Source of the DNA: Parabacteroides sp. ZJ-118
Lineage (GTDB): Bacteria > Bacteroidota > Bacteroidia > Bacteroidales > Tannerellaceae
Length of the DNA stretch: 64,000 bases
NCBI RefSeq assembly: GCF_011038785.1
Contig: NZ_JAAKDT010000008.1
Coordinates: 1 to 64,000, forward strand
Direction of reading: 5' to 3'
A program made the position numbers and the translations under genes. The notes beneath the pieces are model-generated. The model had not been told where the DNA came from. It ran no database searches and worked only from the letters and a program-made list of their open reading frames with translations. This document shows positions 57,634 through 64,000 of this stretch, one piece after another (the stretch's first letter is position 1; every line of letters begins with the position of its first letter).

Positions 57634-59815
57634 ACCGTCTCTGTTTATAAGCTTTTGTCTGATTTTATTCGCGATGTCAATTACCGCCCAAGATAAGCAA
57701 CTCACCTTGCACGACTTGATTCCGGGAGGAAAAACGTATAGCCGATTCGTACCTCGTAACTTGAAACAGTTGCGATGGTGTGGAGACGAGTACTTGTATG
57801 TTAAGGGAGATAGTGTGTTAGGGGCTAAGCCGGGGAAAAAAGAAGAGGTCTTCTTTTCGTTGGAAAGACTGAACGGGGCCTTGACGGCGGCAAATCTGCA
57901 GACAGTCGGCTCTTTGCCCGGCTTCTCGGCACCCTACGAAAGCGGTTCGGTCTTGGCTTTTACTAGCAAACAGCACCGGATTCACTACGACTACAAGAAA
58001 AATAGGGTAGTCGCTGATTACGCTTTGAGGAATAACTGGGCGAATTATGATTTCTGTCCGGCTACGAATAACTTGGCTTTTACGGAGGGGAACAATGTGC
58101 ATATTTTATCCCCGGATGGACAAAATACGATCGTTACACGTGAGACAGAGGATGGCATCGTATGCGGGCAGGCTGTCCATCAACGGGAGTTCGGGATTAC
58201 GAAAGGTATGTTTTGGTCTCCTAAAGGCTCGGCACTGGCGTTTTATCGTATGGATGAGCGTATGGTGACCGCTTATCCGTTGGTGAATATCGATACCCGT
58301 TGCGCTACCCCGGTTCCTCATAAATATCCGATGGCTGGAATGAAGAGCCATGAGGTTACGGTGGGCGTCTATCATGTATCTACCGGACAGACGGTTTGGC
58401 TGGAGACGGGCTTGCCGAAAGAGAAATACTTGACAAATATCGCTTGGAGCCCGGATGAGAAGAGTATTTATATCGCTGAGTTGAATCGCGAGCAGAACGA
58501 GATGCACTTGGTGCGGTACTCCGCCCTGACGGGAAAGAAAGAGGCTGATCTGTTTACCGAGACGGATCGTTGTTATGTGGAGCCGCAGCATCCCGTGCTT
58601 TTCTTGCCGAACGATCCGGATAAGTTTATCTGGCAGAGTGAGGCGGATGGCTATAACCATCTATACCTGTATGATACGACCGGAAAGGAATTAAGGAAGC
58701 TAACCGGTGGAGAATGGGTGGTTACTAAGGTGCTGGGCTTTAGCAAAGATGGGAATAAGGTGATTTTCGAGGGTACGGCGCCTCATCCCGTATCTCCGAA
58801 TATGCAAGGAACGGGGATGCAACGTTATATTTGGGAGACGGATTTGAGAACGAATGAGATCATGAGTTGCTTGAGTTGGAAAGTGGGCGTGCACCGTTGG
58901 CTGCTTAGTCCCTCCGGCGAATACGCAATTGATTATGTAAGTTCTCCCTCCACCCCGAGGGATATCGATTTAGTCCGTGTGAAGGACGCTAAGGTGATTT
59001 CCACCTTACTTTCCGCTCCGGATCCCTTTAAATCGTATCGGATGCCGCGGATCAAGGTTGGACATCTCCTTGCCGCCGATGGGAAGACTCGCTTGAATTA
59101 CCGGTTGACTTTACCGCCGGATTTGGATGAGACGAAGAAGTATCCTACGATTGTCTACGTCTATGGAGGCCCGCATGCCCAATTGGTTACGGGCGACTGG
59201 CAGAACGGGGTTCGCGGTTGGGATCTCTATATGGCACAGAGAGGTTATGTGATGTTTACCGTGGATGGCCGCGGCTCGGCAAATCGCGGACATGCTTTTG
59301 AGAGCGTGATTCATCGTAATTTGGGTATCAATGAGATGGCGGACCAAGTGAAAGGTGTCGAATTCCTGAAGTCCTTGCCTTATGTGGATGCCGACCGTAT
59401 CGGGGTGCATGGCTGGAGTTATGGCGGTTTTATGACAACGAACTTGATGCTGACTTATCCGGAGATCTTTAAGGTTGGCGTGGCCGGAGGCCCGGTTATC
59501 GACTGGAGCAATTACGAGATCATGTATGGCGAGCGTTATATGGATCGCCCGCAGGATAATCCGGAAGGTTATGAGAATGCGAACCTGAAACGGAAGGCCG
59601 GTAATCTGAAAGGCCATCTGTTGATGATACATGGGGATATCGATCCGGTGGTGGTGTGGCAACACAGCCTCGGTTTCTTGAAGGCTTGCGTGGAGGCTGA
59701 TACTTATCCGGACTACTTTGTTTATCCTCGTCATGAGCATAACGTGAGCGGTAAGGATCGTCCGCATTTGCATGAGAAGATTACGAGGTATTTCGATGAC
59801 TACTTGAAAGATTGA
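57614..59815 (+). CDS. Dipeptidyl peptidase IV-like S9 serine peptidase
   Basis: A 733-residue exported prolyl peptidase. It has a signal peptide (about 1-25), a beta-propeller (about 40-450), and an alpha/beta-hydrolase domain with the nucleophile in [14 protein letters not shown], aspartate in [10 protein letters not shown], and histidine in [13 protein letters not shown] of this group removes X-Pro dipeptides, including from host peptides. It overlaps the methyltransferase gene. Confidence 0.93.
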   Translation: MRNMRIRPSLFISFCLILFAMSITAQDKQLTLHDLIPGGKTYSRFVPRNLKQLRWCGDEYLYVKGDSVLGAKPGKKEEVFFSLERLNGALTAANLQTVGSLPGFSAPYESGSVLAFTSKQHRIHYDYKKNRVVADYALRNNWANYDFCPATNNLAFTEGNNVHILSPDGQNTIVTRETEDGIVCGQAVHQREFGITKGMFWSPKGSALAFYRMDERMVTAYPLVNIDTRCATPVPHKYPMAGMKSHEVTVGVYHVSTGQTVWLETGLPKEKYLTNIAWSPDEKSIYIAELNREQNEMHLVRYSALTGKKEADLFTETDRCYVEPQHPVLFLPNDPDKFIWQSEADGYNHLYLYDTTGKELRKLTGGEWVVTKVLGFSKDGNKVIFEGTAPHPVSPNMQGTGMQRYIWETDLRTNEIMSCLSWKVGVHRWLLSPSGEYAIDYVSSPSTPRDIDLVRVKDAKVISTLLSAPDPFKSYRMPRIKVGHLLAADGKTRLNYRLTLPPDLDETKKYPTIVYVYGGPHAQLVTGDWQNGVRGWDLYMAQRGYVMFTVDGRGSANRGHAFESVIHRNLGINEMADQVKGVEFLKSLPYVDADRIGVHGWSYGGFMTTNLMLTYPEIFKVGVAGGPVIDWSNYEIMYGERYMDRPQDNPEGYENANLKRKAGNLKGHLLMIHGDIDPVVVWQHSLGFLKACVEADTYPDYFVYPRHEHNVSGKDRPHLHEKITRYFDDYLKD

Positions 59816-59829
59816 AAATCAGAAGAGAT

Positions 59830-61101
59830 ATGAATATATTGTTATTAGGCTCTGGTGGGCGTGAGCATGCGATCGCTTGGAAGATCGCTCAAAGCCCGAA
59901 AGTTGATAAGTTATTTATCGCTCCCGGTAATGCGGGAACAGCGCTGGTAGGAACAAACGTGGATATCAAAGCGGATGATTTTGCCGCTATCAAGGATTTC
60001 GCGTTGGCGAACCAAGTGCACATGGTCGTGGTAGGTCCCGAGGATCCGTTGGTGAAGGGTGTTTATGATTATTTCAAGAAGGATGAGGCATTAAGCTCCA
60101 TCCCCGTGATCGGACCGAGTGGGGAAGGTGCCCGATTGGAAGGCAGCAAGGATTTCGCCAAGGCGTTTATGATGCGTCATAATATCCCGACCGCCCGTTA
60201 TAAGAGTATCTCCGCCGAAAACCTGGAGGAAGGCTATGCGTTCTTGGAATCTCTTTCCGCTCCTTACGTATTGAAAGCGGATGGATTGGCTGCCGGCAAA
60301 GGCGTGCTGATCATCGATCGTTTGGAGGAAGCCAAGAAAGAGCTGGAAGATATGCTGGGCGGAAGGTTTGGTGACGCGAGCAAGACGGTAGTAATCGAGG
60401 AGTTCTTGGAGGGTATCGAATGCTCCGTATTCGTCCTGACGGATGGCAACGATTACAAGGTGCTTCCGGTAGCGAAAGATTACAAGCGTATCGGTGAGGG
60501 CAATACGGGCTTAAACACAGGTGGAATGGGCGCTGTTTCTCCGGTTCCTTTCGCGGATGAGGCCTTTATGGCGAAGGTGGACGAGCGTATTATCCGTCCT
60601 ACCGTAGAGGGATTGAGAGCGGAGAATATCGATTATAAAGGTTTCATCTTCTTGGGTCTGATCAACGTGAGGAATGAGCCGATGGTCATAGAATACAATT
60701 GCCGTATGGGTGATCCGGAGACAGAGGTCGTCATGCTTCGTATCCAAAGCGACTTGGTTGATTTGCTGGAAGGGGTAGCGGAAGGTAATTTAGCGGGTCG
60801 TACGTTGGTACAAGATCCTCGTGCGGCGGTTACGGTTATGTTGGTCAGCGGCGGTTATCCGGAGGCTTACGAGAAAAATAAGGTAATCACGGGATTGGAT
60901 GGCATATCCTCGGAAAATATAGTGTTCCATGCCGGGACGAAGCGGGTAGAGGGCCGGATCCTGACGAATGGCGGCCGTGTGATCGCGGTTAGCTCGTATG
61001 GCGCCAACAAGGAGGAGGCCTTGGCCCGATCTTTCGCCGGAGCCAAGCGAATCGATTTCGACAAGAAGTATTTCCGTCGGGATATCGGGTTTGATTTGTA
61101 A
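59830..61101 (+). CDS. purD: Phosphoribosylamine-glycine ligase
   Basis: It joins glycine to phosphoribosylamine with ATP in purine synthesis. I choose the ATG at 59830, giving the standard start [17 protein letters not shown]; the protein is then about 423 residues. ATP-grasp features include [41 protein letters not shown] and [12 protein letters not shown]. It lies 14 bases after the DPP gene. Confidence 0.96.
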   Translation: MNILLLGSGGREHAIAWKIAQSPKVDKLFIAPGNAGTALVGTNVDIKADDFAAIKDFALANQVHMVVVGPEDPLVKGVYDYFKKDEALSSIPVIGPSGEGARLEGSKDFAKAFMMRHNIPTARYKSISAENLEEGYAFLESLSAPYVLKADGLAAGKGVLIIDRLEEAKKELEDMLGGRFGDASKTVVIEEFLEGIECSVFVLTDGNDYKVLPVAKDYKRIGEGNTGLNTGGMGAVSPVPFADEAFMAKVDERIIRPTVEGLRAENIDYKGFIFLGLINVRNEPMVIEYNCRMGDPETEVVMLRIQSDLVDLLEGVAEGNLAGRTLVQDPRAAVTVMLVSGGYPEAYEKNKVITGLDGISSENIVFHAGTKRVEGRILTNGGRVIAVSSYGANKEEALARSFAGAKRIDFDKKYFRRDIGFDL

Positions 61102-61125
61102 ATTAAAATTAGGGAGAATATACGT

Positions 61126-63708
61126 ATGAAAAAACGAGAACTACTGCTTTTATGGATTATTTGTGCGCTCCTCCATGCCTGTTCGACGGATCAGACGAAC
61201 GAACCGGGGAAGCGTGTTTCTGCGTTGGATGATGCCGCTTGGAACTATTCCGAATGGATATCCGTAGCGAATGCTCCTGTCGTAACGGGCGAGATCAATG
61301 GATCGAATGAGCGTGCGGCCGATGGCGCCGCTTGGTTCGTGAGTGTCGTAAAGAATGAGAAAGAGATAACTTCGGCACGCTGGATGACCACGGGCCTGGG
61401 AGTGTACGAATTATACGTGAATGGGAAGTTGATCGGGGAAGAGATCCTCAAACCGGGTTTTACGCATCCCTACAAGACGAAGCGTTCGTTTACGTATGAG
61501 GTAAGTGACGCCCTGTCGAAACAGGTGGAGGCGGAGAATGTTTTCGCTGTACAGGTGACACCGGGATGGTGGGCCGATAGAATCGTCACAAACAGCGGCC
61601 GGCAAGGGATGGTGGGCACCAAGGTCGCCTTCCGCGGAGTGCTTGAGCTTACCTATGCGGATGGCAGCAAGGCCTACCTCGGTTCCAATACGAGCGATTG
61701 GAAAGCCGGGATCGCCGGGCCGGTCAAGCATGCCGCTATTTTTGATGGCGAGGAATATGATGCCCGTGAGTTACCGGGATACGATACGCTCGATAAGCTC
61801 TCGACACCGGAAAAGAATACGGAATTTAAGGGAGAGATACTTCCTTCAAATGGAGGTGAGGTCTATTTTCGTGAGGATTTGGCGCTTTCTCCGCAAAAGG
61901 CCTATCTATGGAAAGGGGTCACCGGAGAGAGCGAGGAGGCTTATGGGAAGGTTGTCATAACGAAAGAATATGCGGCTGGCGAGGAGATGGTGGTTCATCC
62001 GGGTGAGACCCTTGTCGTGGACTTTGGCCAGAATTGCGCGGCGGTCCCTGCTTTCGAGTTCATGGCAAAGGCGGGTACCCGGCTGAATTGTCGTCCGTCT
62101 GAGATATTGAACGATGGAAATGGCGCGAAGAGCCGAGGAATGGATGGACCCGAAGGTAGTTGCCATCGCTTGAATCTACGCACTCCGGATACCGGGATGT
62201 TGCTCGACTATACCTTTGCTGATAATAAGGACTATGCGACCTATCGCCCTCATTGCACGTTCTACGGGTATCGCTTCGTGTCGATCACGGCCGATCAGGA
62301 GGTGCGTATCCGGTCGATCCGGTCGATTCCTGTCTCCTCCATTACCCGACAGATGGAGACCGGATCCATAACGACCGGCAACAAACTGGTCAATCAGTTG
62401 ATCTCAAATACCCTATGGGGGCAACGTTCCAACTACCTCTCGGTTCCTACCGACTGCCCGCAACGCAACGAACGGCTGGGATGGACCGCTGATACGCAGG
62501 TATTTGCCGAGACCGGTACCTTCTTTGCCCATACCGCTGATTTCTTCCATAAATGGATGCGTGATGTGCGTGACACACAATCACCAACCGGGGCGTATCC
62601 CGGTGTCGCCCCGTTGGCCCAATACGGCGCGGCTCCCACGGATATGAACCGCTTGGGCTGGTCGGACGCGGGAGTTATCGTGCCTTGGGTTGTCTGGAAG
62701 CAATTTGGTGACGTCCGGATTATCGATGAGAACTGGGCGTCGATGGAGAAATATCTTGATCATATCAACGAGACCAAGTATGACCATCATGCCCTCAGCG
62801 CGGAGAATGGCAATTACCAATGGGCCGACTGGCTCAGTTACGAGCCGCTTGAGAGTTGCAGCGGCCGGCATACAGCGCAAGACGGATCCGGAACGCTTCC
62901 GGAGGCCTATGATTATTGGAATTACCTCAGCGCGAGTTACTGGCTTATAGATGCCGGAATGATGAGCGATATGGCTCGCGCGACGGGACGGGATGCCGCG
63001 AAATACGAAGCGATGGCGGCTCAGGCGAAACAGTATATATTGGATAAATTCCTGAAAGCCGACGGGACGTTTAAGACGGCGATATTCAATACCATGCAGA
63101 CGCCTGCCCTGTTCGCCTTGAAGAACAAGCTGCTCGAAGGAACCGCCAAGGAGAACCTGATGAAACGGCTGCGCGACAACTTCGCCGAGCATGGCAATTG
63201 CCTTCAGACCGGTTTCCTGGGCACTTCCATCCTGATGCCTACGCTTACGGAGAATGGAATGAGCGATATCGCCTACGAGCTTCTTTTCCAGCGCAAGAAT
63301 CCGAGTTGGCTGTATTCGGTAGATAATGGGGCGACAACGATCTGGGAGCGTTGGAATAGCTATATGCTCGATAAAGGTATGGGACCGCAAGGCATGAACA
63401 GCTTTAATCACTATGCCTATGGATGTGTATGCGAATGGATGTGGGAGACCATGGCCGGTATCTCCGCGGATACGGCGGAACCGGGATTCAAGCGCATTAT
63501 CATGAAGCCGATTCCCGATAAGCGCCTGGAGTTCGTGAACGCGGAGTACAACTCGGCGGCGGGGATTATCAAGAGCGCTTGGAAGTATGAGGGAGACCGG
63601 TGGATCTGGGATTTCACCATTCCCGAAGGGGCGGTCGCTCTCGTGACACCTCCGGGCGAGAGCCAAGCGCGCGAGTATCGTGCCGGATCGTATCAGATCG
63701 TTAAATAA
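61126..63708 (+). CDS. GH78 alpha-L-rhamnosidase lipoprotein
   Basis: An 860-residue exported glycosidase that would remove terminal alpha-L-rhamnose. The lipobox is LLHACST (cysteine about 19). The order is an N-terminal jelly-roll (ARWMTTGLGVYELYVNGKLIG), the GH78 (alpha/alpha)6 catalytic domain with VPTDCPQRNERLGWTADTQVF, ESCSGRHTAQDGSGTLPEAY, GATTIWERWNSY and NSFNHYAYGCVCEWMW, then a C-terminal beta domain. It stands alone, 24 bases after purD, with no SusCD pair beside it. Confidence 0.94.
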   Translation: MKKRELLLLWIICALLHACSTDQTNEPGKRVSALDDAAWNYSEWISVANAPVVTGEINGSNERAADGAAWFVSVVKNEKEITSARWMTTGLGVYELYVNGKLIGEEILKPGFTHPYKTKRSFTYEVSDALSKQVEAENVFAVQVTPGWWADRIVTNSGRQGMVGTKVAFRGVLELTYADGSKAYLGSNTSDWKAGIAGPVKHAAIFDGEEYDARELPGYDTLDKLSTPEKNTEFKGEILPSNGGEVYFREDLALSPQKAYLWKGVTGESEEAYGKVVITKEYAAGEEMVVHPGETLVVDFGQNCAAVPAFEFMAKAGTRLNCRPSEILNDGNGAKSRGMDGPEGSCHRLNLRTPDTGMLLDYTFADNKDYATYRPHCTFYGYRFVSITADQEVRIRSIRSIPVSSITRQMETGSITTGNKLVNQLISNTLWGQRSNYLSVPTDCPQRNERLGWTADTQVFAETGTFFAHTADFFHKWMRDVRDTQSPTGAYPGVAPLAQYGAAPTDMNRLGWSDAGVIVPWVVWKQFGDVRIIDENWASMEKYLDHINETKYDHHALSAENGNYQWADWLSYEPLESCSGRHTAQDGSGTLPEAYDYWNYLSASYWLIDAGMMSDMARATGRDAAKYEAMAAQAKQYILDKFLKADGTFKTAIFNTMQTPALFALKNKLLEGTAKENLMKRLRDNFAEHGNCLQTGFLGTSILMPTLTENGMSDIAYELLFQRKNPSWLYSVDNGATTIWERWNSYMLDKGMGPQGMNSFNHYAYGCVCEWMWETMAGISADTAEPGFKRIIMKPIPDKRLEFVNAEYNSAAGIIKSAWKYEGDRWIWDFTIPEGAVALVTPPGESQAREYRAGSYQIVK

Positions 63709-63718
63709 GCAGTTTATA

Positions 63719-63758
63719 CTTACCCAAGTTTACATGAAGGTTTGTAAGCTTGGGTAAG
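63719..63758 (+). terminator. Hairpin after the rhamnosidase gene
   Basis: Ten-base arms CTTACCCAAG (63719-63728) and CTTGGGTAAG (63749-63758) with a 20-base loop, followed by ATTATT. A probable transcription end with a weak T-tract. Confidence 0.6.
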
Positions 63759-63824
63759 ATTATTCTCATACCATCGCGACCCGTTTCATCCCTTCAGGAC
63801 GCGAATGGAAAAGAATCAGGTATT

Positions 63825-64000
63825 ATGGCAAGAGAAACGACTTCATATTACGGACGTAGATATACCATAGCGACGCCTATGACCCATCTGTACATGCTTT
63901 GCGCCTGTATTTTCTGTTGGATCGCGGGGTATGTGGATTCGGTAGGTTATCCCGTGTATGGAGAGGTGACGGCTCCCCCTTTATGGAATGCCCTTTGCCG
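63825..64000 (+). CDS. Partial membrane-protein ORF cut by window edge
   Basis: An open frame from the ATG at 63825 reaches the window end (58 codons) without a stop. It has a hydrophobic stretch (HLYMLCACIFCWIAGYV), so it could be the start of a membrane protein. I do not recognise it, and the start is uncertain. Confidence 0.45.
   Translation, partial: MARETTSYYGRRYTIATPMTHLYMLCACIFCWIAGYVDSVGYPVYGEVTAPPLWNALC

Overview
The window looks like chromosomal DNA of a Bacteroidales gut commensal, most likely Parabacteroides (P. distasonis-like). That assignment is an inference. It rests on a SusC/SusD pair with an STN domain, FecR/ECF signalling, DUF2723, DUF4292, DUF4469 and S37 peptidase proteins, the long Bacteroidetes form of IspG, and repeated use of the Bacteroides-type -7 element TAnnTTTG. 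No rRNA, tRNA, CRISPR array or prophage was seen.

Layout. (1) 1-9.3 kb, minus strand: an RND efflux operon (periplasmic adaptor, RND pump, TolC-like channel, and a second RND pump broken by two single-base frameshifts), with short repeats after its end. (2) 9.4-10.3 kb: a decayed ISAs1-family insertion. (3) 10.6-15.05 kb, plus strand: dusB, a probable small RNA with its own promoter and terminator, then a hexuronate operon kdgK-kdgA-uxaC. (4) 15.1-30.3 kb, plus strand: a polysaccharide utilisation locus made of an ECF sigma factor, a FecR anti-sigma, an STN-SusC transducer, SusD, a GH92 alpha-mannosidase with CHB_HEX and PA14 domains, an alkaline phosphatase, a Tat-exported (alpha/alpha)6-barrel glycosidase, and a metallophosphoesterase fused to a PI-PLC/GDPD-like domain. 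One 28-bp promoter-like motif occurs three times, in front of the anti-sigma, SusC and GH92 genes. (5) 30.5-36.9 kb, minus strand: a giant C10 cysteine protease with about nine adhesin-like repeats, preceded by 14 TTGC units and a 20-bp-arm perfect palindrome, then an HU-like/DUF4469 protein. (6) 37.1-46.3 kb, minus strand: a tightly packed housekeeping run read in the order rpoN, PAP2-like, gcvH, purE, ispG, dut, TPR, DUF4292, EnvC-like. (7) 46.8-63.7 kb, plus strand: DUF2723/GT117-like, NodB deacetylase, queG, S37 peptidase, a zinc-type ABC binding protein and ATPase without permease, PLDc_N-like, an SDR epimerase, a cysE relic, a THUMP rRNA methyltransferase, DPP-IV-like peptidase, purD, GH78 rhamnosidase, and a partial membrane ORF at the edge.

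The most interesting part is region 4. Mannosidase, several phosphate-ester hydrolases and a PI-PLC-like domain sit in one ECF-controlled locus. This suggests a phosphorylated, mannosylated host or fungal glycan (phosphomannan or a GPI/inositol-phosphate glycan) as substrate. The second is the tetranucleotide repeat in the leader of the C10 protease, which looks like a contingency (phase-variation) switch.
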